This document shows, in pieces, positions 26,362 to 35,763 of a stretch of DNA of 64,000 nt. Position numbers and translations under genes: made by a program. Position 1 is the first letter of the stretch, and each line of letters starts with the position of its first letter. The notes under the pieces are model-generated. The model ran no database searches and was not told the DNA's origin. It saw nothing but the letters and a program-made list of their open reading frames with translations. The stretch comes from Deltaproteobacteria bacterium (GTDB lineage: Bacteria > SAR324 > XYD2-FULL-50-16). The DNA lies in assembly GCA_018657625.1 (NCBI GenBank), contig JABHWU010000040.1, positions 62,001-126,000 on the forward strand. The letters run 5' to 3'.

Positions 26362-27333
26362 ATGAAACCATTTTCTCAATATCAGAAATTTGATCTGACT
26401 CAGGGTGAAAAAGTTAATTATAGCTACTATATCGCCTTGGAATCAATATATAATTGTTTCACTGATCGACTTGAGGAATTGTTTTATGACATGTTCAATA
26501 AGGTATTCCAGTTCAGTTATCAAATTGAAACAGGGATAAGGTTTCAAAGTCAACTCAGGAAGACAGAAGCTCCTGTTCCGATATTTATATTTGAAGTCTC
26601 GCCGATGAAAGGAAATGCGCTGCTGATTCTAGATCATTCAATGACAAATCTTTTTTTAAATCAGAAGAGTATTTTTCTGCAAAAAACAATCGATGTTAAA
26701 AATTATTTTACATTAAATCAAAATAATTCAAGAGTATTAGGCGCCAAAGTCAATCACTATTTAAATGAATTTGGAAAATGCTGGGAACAAATTAATCCAG
26801 TTGAATTAAAACTTAAAAAACTGGTTTCGAATCCCGTTAAAGCCAAAATAATGCATTCGTACGAAACCTGTATTTTTATTAATGTAACAGCCAAATATAA
26901 AAATTTCTCCTGCCAATGCCAATTTGGTTTTTCTGCTTTTCAACTGGATCCGATCATGAAAAAACATTATCAAAAAGCACTGTTACTGGGTAACTCCAGA
27001 TCTGAGCCAAACCAGGAGAAAAGCAAAGCACTATTAACCATGTTAAATACAGATACATCTTACAGGGTAAAAGGTATTTTAGGAAATTTAACAATTTCTC
27101 ATCAGGAAATTATTAATAGTCTGGAAACCGGTGCTGTGATACCCTTGGAAAATGCACTCCAGAATCATGTGGCCGTTACCATAAATGACTATCCGGTTTT
27201 ATCAGCTGAAGCAGGCGTGTCGGAACGAAAACTATCTCTAAAAGTAAATGGTCGTTTTGATGAAATGAAATTAAAGGTAAAACAGCAAAATGTACCTTTT
27301 TCTAAATTAAACTTCCCAAATTCTAAAGCTTGA
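26362..27333 (+). CDS. FliM-like switch protein lacking the usual CheY-binding N-terminus
   Basis: I use the ATG at 26362 (a TTG at 26356 is an alternative), giving 323 residues. The middle part resembles the FliM middle domain: FDLTQGEKVNYSYYIALESIYNCFTDRLEELF...FSYQIETGIRFQSQ, then PIFIFEVSPMKGNALLILDHSM. The C-terminal about 80 residues look like a SpoA domain (NHVAVTINDYPVLSAEAGVSERKLSLKVNG). Missing are the N-terminal LSQ.EID.L CheY-docking motif and the G-G pair of the middle domain. It pairs with the FliN-like gene upstream. It could be a divergent flagellar switch protein or a FliM paralogue used elsewhere; no other flagellar genes are in the window. Confidence 0.7.
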   Translation: MKPFSQYQKFDLTQGEKVNYSYYIALESIYNCFTDRLEELFYDMFNKVFQFSYQIETGIRFQSQLRKTEAPVPIFIFEVSPMKGNALLILDHSMTNLFLNQKSIFLQKTIDVKNYFTLNQNNSRVLGAKVNHYLNEFGKCWEQINPVELKLKKLVSNPVKAKIMHSYETCIFINVTAKYKNFSCQCQFGFSAFQLDPIMKKHYQKALLLGNSRSEPNQEKSKALLTMLNTDTSYRVKGILGNLTISHQEIINSLETGAVIPLENALQNHVAVTINDYPVLSAEAGVSERKLSLKVNGRFDEMKLKVKQQNVPFSKLNFPNSKA

Positions 27334-27498
27334 TTTTTGTTCTTGTCTCTATCAAAAAAGTACCCTCTCCCTGATATCTGTTGACATCCTGGATTAAATA
27401 TCTCTAAAACTGATTAAAAAATAAGAATAGATACATCCAGGAAAGATTAAACTAATAGTGACCATTTAAAGCTACCTACCCCAAAATTGAGATTTCAG

Positions 27499-27789
27499 AT
27501 GAACAATAAAAGCGAATTGGTTAATAAATACTCATTTGATAACATTCGAAATATTTATGAATCCAAAGTTATTAATCAAATTAAAGTAGCGATCAATGAG
27601 TTTGAAGCGTTTGATGGATGTGACAATTGTTTAAGAGATGTTTATGCTTTAGCACTTAGTCGCATCCCTGCCACATATGCTATCACTGAAGATCATAGTA
27701 ATTTTGCCTGTTTGCCAGATGGGGAAATTTTAGAAGTTGTCCGATATGCTATTTATCGGGTAATGAAAAAACCAAATCATAAGATTTAA
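27499..27789 (+). CDS. ComFB-family protein
   Basis: Using the ATG at 27499 this is a 96-residue protein with the ComFB pattern: NKYSFDNIRNIYESKVINQIKVAI, then CDNCLRDVYALALSRIPATYA, and EVVRYAIYRVMK near the end. ComFB-type proteins have been described as late-competence proteins and, in cyanobacteria, as cyclic-di-GMP receptors. It lies between the FliN/FliM-like genes and a convergent HD-GYP gene, which supports a c-di-GMP link (inference). No Shine-Dalgarno site is visible before the ATG. Confidence 0.75.
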   Translation: MNNKSELVNKYSFDNIRNIYESKVINQIKVAINEFEAFDGCDNCLRDVYALALSRIPATYAITEDHSNFACLPDGEILEVVRYAIYRVMKKPNHKI

Positions 27790-27809
27790 TAAAAAACAGT
27801 TGTTAATCG

Positions 27810-27839
27810 GCAGGTGGTCAAAAAGACCACGCTACCTGT
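27810..27839. terminator. Bidirectional hairpin between convergent comFB-like and HD-GYP genes
   Basis: GCAGGTGGTC and GACCACGCTACCTG form a stem with an internal bulge and an A-rich loop. It lies in the 57 bases between two convergent stop codons, the expected place for a shared terminator. The T-run is weak (GTTTAT) on the plus strand. Confidence 0.5.
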
Positions 27840-27846
27840 TTATCAA

Positions 27847-29187
27847 TTAAAGTAATTGAATTCCGGAAAAAACCTCTAAACCCTGCGTTCCGAATATCTC
27901 AGTACTATCCAGATCTTTTTCAATGGTAATATCCGAATCAGCCAGGTTCAGTAATGAATGATCATCAATATCACCCCCACCGGCATTTCTAACTCTTACT
28001 ACCCCGGGTTTATATAAATCACCTTCGGGAACACTGACAACAAAAGCAATTGATTGTTCACTTAATTCTACCAAAGACCCAATCGGATATCTCCCCATAA
28101 TATTTAAAAAATCATCCCAGGCATCAAAATCATACTCCACTCCTGCCAGAGTATCAATATATCGAATGGCTGCTGGTGGCGTCCATGATTTTTTATAACT
28201 GCGTTTCCCAACCAAGGCCTGATAAACATCAATGATCGACATTAATCTTGTTTCATACAATACTTCATCATAATTTTCTACTTCGGGATAACTTGAAGCC
28301 ATTGTCGTTTCAGCCTTTACATGATGATAATGCGCCATATTAATGACATAATCGGGCATTTTCATTTTCTCCAGTATTTCTTTTCCATAAACCGGATGAT
28401 TAAACATTTGTTTCATCTCTTCGCTATCACGGTCAAAGCGAATGGTACTATCCAAAATATCTTTTGGAATTCTTGATTTACCGATATCGTGCAGAAAAGA
28501 TGAAAACATCGCTTCCTGATCATTTTTAAAAATACTCTTTCTATTATTTTTTTTCATGACATCATAATAAACCGTCAAAAAGATGGCACCGACATCGATA
28601 CAATGGGCATAAGTTTGATCACTTTCTTTCAATCCGACCATTGCTGAAACCGCATCCATAGCAGGATCTTGTGAAACATCCTTGATAAAATTCACAATTT
28701 CAGCGGTATTCAAGTCACCATCCCGAGCGTGATCTAACAATTCTTCAACAACAACCTTACCTTTATCTCTTTGTTGGGCACCTTTTTTAATATTTTGAAT
28801 CAAATGATTAACGTTCGCAATTTCCCGTTGTTCCACGGAAAGCGAACTTGCTAGCTGATCAACATGAAAGCGTAAAAAGCCACGTGATTTTAATTCCCTT
28901 ATTAACCGGTCAGTGACAATTGTTAATTTTCTGAGTTCATTAGGAAAATTATATAACTTGAAAAGTGCGTCCCCTTGCTGGATTTGATCTATCTTAATAT
29001 CATATGATTTTCCATTACGTTCAATTGTAGCAGAAACGTTTTTAAAATTATGTCTTAACCACTGGCAGGTTTTCTCATCTGTTGCTTTAAATTTAGGATG
29101 AAATCCGTTGTAAGAGTTAATTGTCATTCTTTCTTTTAAATCGTTGATACCTACCACAGATTGAATTATAAGATCATCTTTAGCCAT
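27847..29187 (-). CDS. HD-GYP-type cyclic-di-GMP phosphodiesterase
   Basis: I use the ATG at 29187 (446 residues). The N-terminal about 150 residues are of unknown fold. The HD-GYP domain spans about 195-380. It keeps AHCIDVG at the first histidine, HDIGKSRIP (the HD pair), HPVYGKEIL and the double histidine HYHH, but the last motif reads SYP rather than GYP. SRMSIIDVYQALVGKRSY-like downstream sequence is conserved (here LMSIIDVYQALVGKRSYKK). Such enzymes hydrolyse c-di-GMP to GMP. It sits opposite the ComFB-like gene and near FliN/FliM-like genes, suggesting a signalling cluster. Confidence 0.85.
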   Translation of the reverse strand: MAKDDLIIQSVVGINDLKERMTINSYNGFHPKFKATDEKTCQWLRHNFKNVSATIERNGKSYDIKIDQIQQGDALFKLYNFPNELRKLTIVTDRLIRELKSRGFLRFHVDQLASSLSVEQREIANVNHLIQNIKKGAQQRDKGKVVVEELLDHARDGDLNTAEIVNFIKDVSQDPAMDAVSAMVGLKESDQTYAHCIDVGAIFLTVYYDVMKKNNRKSIFKNDQEAMFSSFLHDIGKSRIPKDILDSTIRFDRDSEEMKQMFNHPVYGKEILEKMKMPDYVINMAHYHHVKAETTMASSYPEVENYDEVLYETRLMSIIDVYQALVGKRSYKKSWTPPAAIRYIDTLAGVEYDFDAWDDFLNIMGRYPIGSLVELSEQSIAFVVSVPEGDLYKPGVVRVRNAGGGDIDDHSLLNLADSDITIEKDLDSTEIFGTQGLEVFSGIQLL

Positions 29188-29226
29188 AATATATTTCAAT
29201 AAGATTTAAGGTTTAATAAAAAATCA

Positions 29227-30120
29227 CTAAGAAATTTTCAATTTATCAAAGGCCTGGTTTTTATATAGGCTAAAAACCGCCATCAATATAGAATCTTCGA
29301 ATTTATCATTTGGATATATATCGAAATATTTTTTAAACTTTGTTTTTGGCACAAAAGGTATCACAGATTTTACTAATAAACATTCATTATCGGCTATTTT
29401 TTTATTTTCAGATAAATCATCAAGGTATCTGGTATGAATTTCAAACCAATTGTCTTCGTCCGGTGGTGTTTTCCCAAATGGAAACCCATAGAACTCTCCG
29501 ACCGTTATTAGTGAAGCACTTTTTTCAAAACCGATAGGAACAATCTTTTGCTTTAATATTGCCTGTAATTCTGTTTGAGACAAAGATTTCTTTTTTTGTG
29601 GCTTCAGATCTTTTGCCGTCAGTTCTGTTTCAGATTTCGTGGCAGCCTCTGTAATTTTCGCACCGATATCCTGAACAGCTTCAAAGCGTTTCCCAATATC
29701 ATTTGAATTTAGTTGAACCGATTTCTTTGCAATATCAGCTTTATAGTTTTGAAGTTTCTCCGGCTCAATATTCACATCCTCTGAAATTTGATCCAAAATT
29801 TCATTGGCAGATTGATTAAATTTTTCAACGATTTTCCGTTGTTTTCCGGGAACACGTTCACTAAGTACTGTGCTGGCTTCCTGGGCAAATTGTGCCAAAT
29901 ACTCTGGTATTTTATCCTGAGTTAAGGCGCCTTCAATTTTGACACGTTCATAAAGTGCTTTAATTCTGGATTCCAAATATCGAGGAATGTCATCCTGGGA
30001 CAACATCTTACGCCCCTCATTGGCTTTTAAACGTCTTAAAGCAATTTGCTGTCGATAACTCTCTGAAGAAAGGACAACATTTGCATCTTTAACCGGAGAA
30101 TTCTGAATTTTGTTTACCAT
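29227..30120 (-). CDS. Unknown 297-residue protein upstream of the HD-GYP gene
   Basis: I do not recognise this protein. It has no signal peptide or membrane helix. Residues about 40-175 are helical and charged, with two phrases that resemble each other (LSQDDIPRYLESRI and LTQDKIPEYLAQFA). A Lys-rich linker (PQKKKSLS) follows. The last 100 residues look like a globular domain (FGKTPPDEDNWFEIHTRYL, YPNDKFEDSILMAVFSLY). It lies 39 bases upstream of the HD-GYP gene on the same strand and is probably in the same operon. Confidence 0.65.
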   Translation of the reverse strand: MVNKIQNSPVKDANVVLSSESYRQQIALRRLKANEGRKMLSQDDIPRYLESRIKALYERVKIEGALTQDKIPEYLAQFAQEASTVLSERVPGKQRKIVEKFNQSANEILDQISEDVNIEPEKLQNYKADIAKKSVQLNSNDIGKRFEAVQDIGAKITEAATKSETELTAKDLKPQKKKSLSQTELQAILKQKIVPIGFEKSASLITVGEFYGFPFGKTPPDEDNWFEIHTRYLDDLSENKKIADNECLLVKSVIPFVPKTKFKKYFDIYPNDKFEDSILMAVFSLYKNQAFDKLKIS

Positions 30121-30297
30121 TTTTTATCACACAAACCTTTGATTTTAAACATTAAATTTTTTTCATCTTTGCATCTGATCTCTGGCCTTTTTTCGATACT
30201 TTATAATAATGCCTTAATCAAACTGTCATTTCTTGAGTATTCTATATCAGAAATTATACAGAATAAACAAAAAAATTAAAAAAGAGTAAAAAGTAGG

Positions 30298-30795
30298 CTA
30301 CAAGAAAAGGTTAGTTTCTATCCAAGAGCATATTTGGGAAATTGCATTAATATCAAACACAGGTATCGTTGATTGTATCTGATAATCTGAAACAATCATA
30401 TTAACCTTAAACTCAGGATCAGTAAAGAGTGGTGTTTTCTGTGTTGCCTGGCGGCATACCTCAATTTTTAAACCGGATTCCTTTTTAAAACCTTCTGAGA
30501 TTACCATATCAAAACCTTGAAACCAATAATCAGCTATTTCCCGTAAAGTCTTCTTTTCCTGTATATCGGCATAAATGGCTAATTGATCATCTGTCATTAA
30601 AAGGACCTGGGCGCTGCCAGCCGTTTTATGCTTCCAGGAATCTTTTCCCTTTTTATCAAATTGTGCCTGATGATGGGTATGTTTTATGGAACCAATCTTC
30701 AGGTTTTTAGAAACAAAATAAGGAATGATTTGTGTAATTAATTGAGTTTTTCCTGAACCGGAACGACCGATGACTGAGAGCAATTTAGGGGTCAT
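30298..30795 (-). CDS. mobB: Molybdopterin-guanine dinucleotide biosynthesis MobB-like GTPase
   Basis: The 165-residue P-loop protein begins SVIGRSGSGKTQLITQII (Walker A), followed by KIGSIKHTHHQAQFDKKGKDSWKHKTAGSA-type sequence and the FDMVISEGFK.E switch region of MobB. The family helps deliver GTP/MGD in molybdenum cofactor maturation. It begins three bases after the stop codon of the upstream TPR gene, so the two are likely co-transcribed. MobA is not in the window. Fits use of molybdo- or tungsto-enzymes such as formate dehydrogenase (inference). Confidence 0.85.
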   Translation of the reverse strand: MTPKLLSVIGRSGSGKTQLITQIIPYFVSKNLKIGSIKHTHHQAQFDKKGKDSWKHKTAGSAQVLLMTDDQLAIYADIQEKKTLREIADYWFQGFDMVISEGFKKESGLKIEVCRQATQKTPLFTDPEFKVNMIVSDYQIQSTIPVFDINAISQICSWIETNLFL

Positions 30796-30798
30796 AGA

Positions 30799-32574
30799 TT
30801 ATTGATTAGCTTTAATTCGTTCTTCTTCTTTTTGATATTTTTTCATTTTTTCTTCATATTCAACCATTTTATTCCAGCGTTCTAATAAATTTTCCATGTC
30901 CAGAGTTCGTTTCATCCCTTTATACATTGAAGCTAAAAAAACAAAGACATCTTTATCGACCTTCATGCGAAAAGCAAGTTCAAAATTTTCGATTGCTTTT
31001 CTCATATCTTTCTTTTTCATATATGCTTTACCCTTTTTTATGTACCCCTGACGGGTGGCCTCTTTTTGAGCTTCCTCTTCTTTGTCCTTTATTTTTTGAT
31101 ATTCCGCCATTAATTCATCATATTTTTCATAATTTTTCATGAATTTATAAATATCTGCTGTTGTTTTGAGAGTTACAGAAAGCCTCTGGGCACGCAATGC
31201 AGATTCATAATTTTTAACTGACAAATTGAAAACACCCTTCTGGAAAAACGCTTCTCCTTTTTGGCAAAAAAAGTCATGGATTTTTTTTAATTGCATTTTT
31301 GCTTTCTCAGATTCTGAATCAAATTCCAAGACCTTGAAATAAGTAACCATGGCTTTTTCATACAGTTCAAGAGCTATATATATTTCTCCAATACTAAAAT
31401 AGACGTCAAGATTATTATCTTCTGAAATAACAACCTGATATAGTTTTAAAGCCTTTTTTAAAGCACCATTCTCATTATGCTCATCGGCTATTCTGATCAA
31501 ATCGGAAATATGATATAAACCATCGGATTTTCCAAGTAAAACAGCCCCAATCAGAAGATATTTGGCTGCTAACAATCGGTTACCGGACCGTTTATAAAAC
31601 AAACCCAAATTTACATTATAATATCGATTATGCCGGTTTTCCCCCAATAATTTAACAAATATTTTAACTGTTTTTTCTCTCTTATGAATTAAACTATATG
31701 CAATTGCCAATAACATCTCGACATAATCAAATGGACACCGTTTTTCGATTAATTCCATAAGAACTTCAATTGCCAGCGGACCATTTCCGTTTTTTAAGGC
31801 ATAAATAGCCAGATTGTACTGGCTGTCCATGAGATCTTCTTCTGACTCCGGTGTGCCGAGGCTTTTTTGTTCTCTAATATTTTGTAAAAAATAATCAATA
31901 ACATCTTCCGGCTTTGGTTGGTCTGCTTTTTCTTCAAGCAGTTTCATATCATGGGCAATTTTTTTGGCTTTAACAAATTCGTGTTTTTGTTCCATCTCAT
32001 CTTTTTCCAGCTGCAAACTTTGCAAATGATCCGCTTTATCTTTCTCTTTCTTTTGGGTTAAAGCAGTACTGATGGTTTTAATAACTTCTTTATTACCGAC
32101 GTATTCCGGTAAAATAAAATATTCAGTTTTATAGATTCCCAGCAAAGTAGATTTAACATTTTCATCATAAAGATCCACTTTCCCCATACTGGCGGCAAGA
32201 TTATAAAAGGCGTTCTCAAATCGTTTATTTATTTTAAGGGCGTGACGATAAAAATTATTAGCACTCTTATAGTTTCCGAGTTTTCTAGCGCAATTTCCCA
32301 ATTGATTGGCGAATTGATAATTTTTATTTTTTACTTTAAATAGAATACCTCCGATTGAAAAAGCAGCCTCGGTTTCACCGGAATCATGGTAGTTTTTGAA
32401 TTCCTTCTCCAGCCGGATACCAATATTTTTAGGATCTAACTTTAAACCGTGATTAAACTCAATCATTGCTTGTTTAAACAGTTTACCGTTTAACAATTTA
32501 ACCGCTTTTTGATAATGTTCTACTGCTTTAACGGCTGTTTTTTGTTCTCGCTTTTTTGAAAAGGTGTTCAGCAT
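30799..32574 (-). CDS. TPR-repeat protein
   Basis: A 591-residue all-helical protein with many tetratricopeptide-like repeats (for example LGNYKSANNFYRHALKINKRFENAFYNLA, and similar units with A.e.y...AL..). Two basic coiled stretches lie around residues 180-230 and 500-520, and a Lys/Glu-rich C-terminal tail ends the protein. No signal peptide is evident, so it is probably cytoplasmic and acts as a scaffold. Partners are unknown. It lies directly upstream of mobB. Confidence 0.8.
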   Translation of the reverse strand: MLNTFSKKREQKTAVKAVEHYQKAVKLLNGKLFKQAMIEFNHGLKLDPKNIGIRLEKEFKNYHDSGETEAAFSIGGILFKVKNKNYQFANQLGNCARKLGNYKSANNFYRHALKINKRFENAFYNLAASMGKVDLYDENVKSTLLGIYKTEYFILPEYVGNKEVIKTISTALTQKKEKDKADHLQSLQLEKDEMEQKHEFVKAKKIAHDMKLLEEKADQPKPEDVIDYFLQNIREQKSLGTPESEEDLMDSQYNLAIYALKNGNGPLAIEVLMELIEKRCPFDYVEMLLAIAYSLIHKREKTVKIFVKLLGENRHNRYYNVNLGLFYKRSGNRLLAAKYLLIGAVLLGKSDGLYHISDLIRIADEHNENGALKKALKLYQVVISEDNNLDVYFSIGEIYIALELYEKAMVTYFKVLEFDSESEKAKMQLKKIHDFFCQKGEAFFQKGVFNLSVKNYESALRAQRLSVTLKTTADIYKFMKNYEKYDELMAEYQKIKDKEEEAQKEATRQGYIKKGKAYMKKKDMRKAIENFELAFRMKVDKDVFVFLASMYKGMKRTLDMENLLERWNKMVEYEEKMKKYQKEEERIKANQ

Positions 32575-32943
32575 ATCTCTGGATTTTTGGTAGAAGTTTC
32601 TTCTTAAAGAATTAGATCATTTTCTATTTAAAACATTGATATAATTTAAATTATTAAACCCATTTGAAGTGTAGGTGCCTGTTGATTATAACCATATGAT
32701 AATTATCTTAATAAAACTATTCGTGATGCTATCAATTAATCTAAAATTCGGCAATTTAAAACGTGATAACCGGATATGTATGGGAGAATTATTACAACTT
32801 TTAATTCATATATTTTTAAGAAAATTAATTTGTTATTAATACCAGAAATAAAATATTCTGGTGGTGTTAAATTGGTGTTTTCTATTTCTTGACAGCCGAG
32901 AAAAGGAAAAGTATTTTAGCACTTTCAAAATCTAAACAAGAGT
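32575..32943. other. Gap upstream of HPr with hairpin and promoter
   Basis: A perfect hairpin (ACCAGAA at 32841-32847 / TTCTGGT at 32856-32862) lies about 30 bases before the promoter at 32889-32917. A palindrome ATAATTTAAATTAT occurs near 32643. No open frame of note. The hairpin could be an operator for the HPr promoter. Confidence 0.4.
32889..32917 (+). promoter_or_regulatory. Sigma70-type promoter for the HPr gene
   Basis: TTGACA at 32889-32894 and TATTTT at 32912-32917 with a 17-bp spacer, 27 bases before the HPr start region. Confidence 0.6.
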
Positions 32944-33228
32944 ATGATTATGCTGGAAAGGGAAGTAACAATTATTAATAAACTAGGTCTTCATGTGCGG
33001 GCTGCTACAAAATTAGTGCAGCTAACCTCAGAATTTGATGCTGATGTAACGATCGGTTTCAATGGTCAGACAGCAGATGGAAAATCTATTATGGATGTTT
33101 TAATGTTAGCTGCTATTGTCGGATCCGTTGTCAAAGTAAATATCTCAGGTCCGGATCCTGATGAAGAAAAAATAGTTCTGGAAAAAATAGTAAATCTTTT
33201 CGAAGGGTATTTTGAAGAAAAGGAGTAG
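32944..33228 (+). CDS. HPr-family phosphocarrier protein
   Basis: A 94-residue HPr-like protein. The active-site stretch is NKLGLHVRAATKLV; the phosphorylated histidine is His17 in this reading, but the usual GLHARPA has become GLHVRAA, so the proline after the arginine is lost. The regulatory serine is in DGKSIMDVLML (Ser48). The ATG at 32944 or 32950 can be used. HPr proteins pass phosphate from enzyme I to PTS components. No ptsI or other PTS gene is in the window, and the next gene is an adenylate cyclase, so a regulatory role is plausible. Confidence 0.85.
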   Translation: MIMLEREVTIINKLGLHVRAATKLVQLTSEFDADVTIGFNGQTADGKSIMDVLMLAAIVGSVVKVNISGPDPDEEKIVLEKIVNLFEGYFEEKE

Positions 33229-33473
33229 TAATGGTTTTGGAATGTTGCTTTATCATGGTGTAGAAGTTTTTAAAATTTGGACCGAAAACCAGATTCAGTT
33301 AAAAAAATGAAAGAAACTTTATTTAAGTCTTTCGTTTAACCCCTAAAAAACATAAAATGACAAAACTTTTTTAAGTCGTAATAAAATTTCAAAAACTGGA
33401 CAAATGTCTTACTTTACTTTGGTAAAGATGGGGCAATGTTCCTGGAATTTTTCACTTCAAAATAAAAGATATT

Positions 33474-35759
33474 ATGTTAAAAAAACTATTTGCACCGTCT
33501 GGATTTAGAATTTCAATTTTAGTTACTTTCATTTTTGCATCTGTTTTTATGACAAATTACCTGGGATTGAGAACAGACAGCTACCTGGAATTAATGGACA
33601 AAAAACTGGTTGATCTAATCATCCGGGCTCGTTCTTCAAAAATGGATCAGACCGATGTCGCTATCATCGCAGTTGATACCAAATCTGTCGACAAATATGG
33701 AAGATGGCCATGGGGACGAAATATCATGGCTAAGTTACTCCATGAACTAAATCATCATTATCAGGCAAAGGTTATTGGTTTTGATATGGTCTTTTCAGAA
33801 ACAGACCCAAATGATGTTGCTGCAGATCAAATACTTAGCAATATCAGTCAAACCTTTCGCAAGGAAAGCAAAGGTTCTAAAGAATTAAATGAAAAATTCA
33901 AAAAAATATATTCTAAAATTGCATCTAAAGTTAAAAACGACAAAATATTTGGTGCTGAATTGAGTAAGCTGGAAAATGTTGTTTTGGGTTATTTTTTCTT
34001 TGCCACTGATGAACGACTGAAGCATATGACTACTGAAGAACTAGAATCTTCAGCAGAGCGGATAGAACGATCTGAAATTACGATTATACAGGGTGCCCAG
34101 TATTTGGATACCATCCCACTACCCACCATGCAAGCCGTCGAATCTAACATCCCAGACTTATCCAGTAGCAATAATCTGAACGGATTTTTTAATATGTTTC
34201 CGGATCCGGAAGATGGTACGGTTAGGAGAGTTCATCTTGTTTTGAAATATAAAGATAAATACTATCCTTCCTTAGATTTGCAAATACTAAAGAAATTTTA
34301 TAATAGCAACTCTATCCGAATGGTTGTTAATGAAGGTAGCATCTATGGTTTTTATCTGGATGATAAATTGATTAACACAGATAGTGATGGGTCTGTTATG
34401 ATCAATTATCGCGGTGACCGAATGACCTTTTCTCATTATTCAGTGTATGATGTTATCAATAAAAAAGTGCCCAAAGAAGCTCTTAAAGACAAGATTTTAA
34501 TATTGGGAGCGACAGAAGTGGGCATCTATGATTTAAGAACAACCCCGGTTGGTATAGACTATCCCGGAGTTGAAGTTCATGCCAGTATTATAGACAACAT
34601 CATTAAAGGTGATTATTTTTACAATTCAGATTTGGTCGATTTTTTAACTTTTATCCTAATCCTGGTATTCGGTCTAACGGTTGGACTTGTTCTTTCCAAA
34701 TTAAGAGCATTACCTGGTTTAATCTTCTCAGTATTGATTTTGGTAGGTTATATTTCCCTTAACCTTTGGTTCTTCATCAATGAAAAAACCTGGACCAGTT
34801 TTGTTTATATTATTTGTGTAATCATCATCAATTGGTTTGCAGTGGTTTTATTTAAATTTTTCGGTGAAGAGAAAGATAAACGTTTTATCAAGGGTGCTTT
34901 TCAGCAATATCTTTCACCCAAGGTCATTGATCAACTGGTAGAAAATCCGGGTATGTTGAAACTGGGGGGAGAAAAAAAGGAATTGACTGCTTTTTTCTCA
35001 GATATTCAGGGGTTTTCCACTATATCAGAATCTTTAACTCCGGAAGAGCTGGTCGTATTATTGAATGAATATTTAACCGCTATGACAGATATTATCCTGA
35101 AACATGGTGGTACGGTGGATAAGTTCGAAGGTGATGCCATCATTGCTTTTTTTGGTGCCCCTATTTCCCATGAAGATCACGCCTTAAGGTGCGTTCTGGC
35201 AGCGTTGGATATGCAAAAAAAATTAATAGAAATGAGAGAAAACTGGCGTAAACAAGGTAGGCACGAAATCCTGGTCAGAATCGGTATTAATACAGGGGAA
35301 ATGGTTGTTGGAAATATGGGGTCTGCTTACCGAATGGATTATACAATGATGGGAGATTCTGTAAACCTGGCGGCACGTTTGGAAGGGGTTAATAAAGAAT
35401 ATAAAACATTTAATATGATCAGTGAATTTACTTATGAAGCAGTTAAGGATCAAGTTGATACCCGTGAGTTGGATTTAATCAGAGTTGTCGGGAAAAATAA
35501 ACCCGTTAGGATTTATGAAGTTCTAGGGGTAAAAGGAGAAATTTCCGAAGAGACCATTCATGGCTATAAATATTTTTCGAAAGGGTTAAATTTATACCGA
35601 AAGCAACAATGGGAAGAGGCTATAAAATATTTCATGCATACCATTAAGTTGAGTAAATCTGATGGCCCTTCAGAAACATTCATTAAAAGATGTCAGTATT
35701 TCAAAGAAAACCCCTTAACGAATGATTGGGATGGTGTTTTTTCAATGACCAGTAAATAA
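33474..35759 (+). CDS. CHASE2-domain class III adenylate cyclase
   Basis: The 761-residue membrane protein has an N-terminal signal-anchor helix, an extracytoplasmic CHASE2 domain (about 40-380, with VDTKSVDKYGRWPWGR and TTPVGIDYPGVEVHASI), then three helices (about 388-460). The C-terminal class III cyclase domain (about 500-680) shows both metal aspartates (FFSDIQGFSTI and KFEGDAIIAFFG) and the MDYTMMGDSVNLAARLEG transition-state residues. Lys in DKFEGD and Asp/Thr in the later motif fit ATP as substrate. A short TPR-like tail follows. It would make cAMP in response to an external signal. Its neighbour is HPr. Confidence 0.9.
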   Translation: MLKKLFAPSGFRISILVTFIFASVFMTNYLGLRTDSYLELMDKKLVDLIIRARSSKMDQTDVAIIAVDTKSVDKYGRWPWGRNIMAKLLHELNHHYQAKVIGFDMVFSETDPNDVAADQILSNISQTFRKESKGSKELNEKFKKIYSKIASKVKNDKIFGAELSKLENVVLGYFFFATDERLKHMTTEELESSAERIERSEITIIQGAQYLDTIPLPTMQAVESNIPDLSSSNNLNGFFNMFPDPEDGTVRRVHLVLKYKDKYYPSLDLQILKKFYNSNSIRMVVNEGSIYGFYLDDKLINTDSDGSVMINYRGDRMTFSHYSVYDVINKKVPKEALKDKILILGATEVGIYDLRTTPVGIDYPGVEVHASIIDNIIKGDYFYNSDLVDFLTFILILVFGLTVGLVLSKLRALPGLIFSVLILVGYISLNLWFFINEKTWTSFVYIICVIIINWFAVVLFKFFGEEKDKRFIKGAFQQYLSPKVIDQLVENPGMLKLGGEKKELTAFFSDIQGFSTISESLTPEELVVLLNEYLTAMTDIILKHGGTVDKFEGDAIIAFFGAPISHEDHALRCVLAALDMQKKLIEMRENWRKQGRHEILVRIGINTGEMVVGNMGSAYRMDYTMMGDSVNLAARLEGVNKEYKTFNMISEFTYEAVKDQVDTRELDLIRVVGKNKPVRIYEVLGVKGEISEETIHGYKYFSKGLNLYRKQQWEEAIKYFMHTIKLSKSDGPSETFIKRCQYFKENPLTNDWDGVFSMTSK

Positions 35760-35763
35760 AAAA

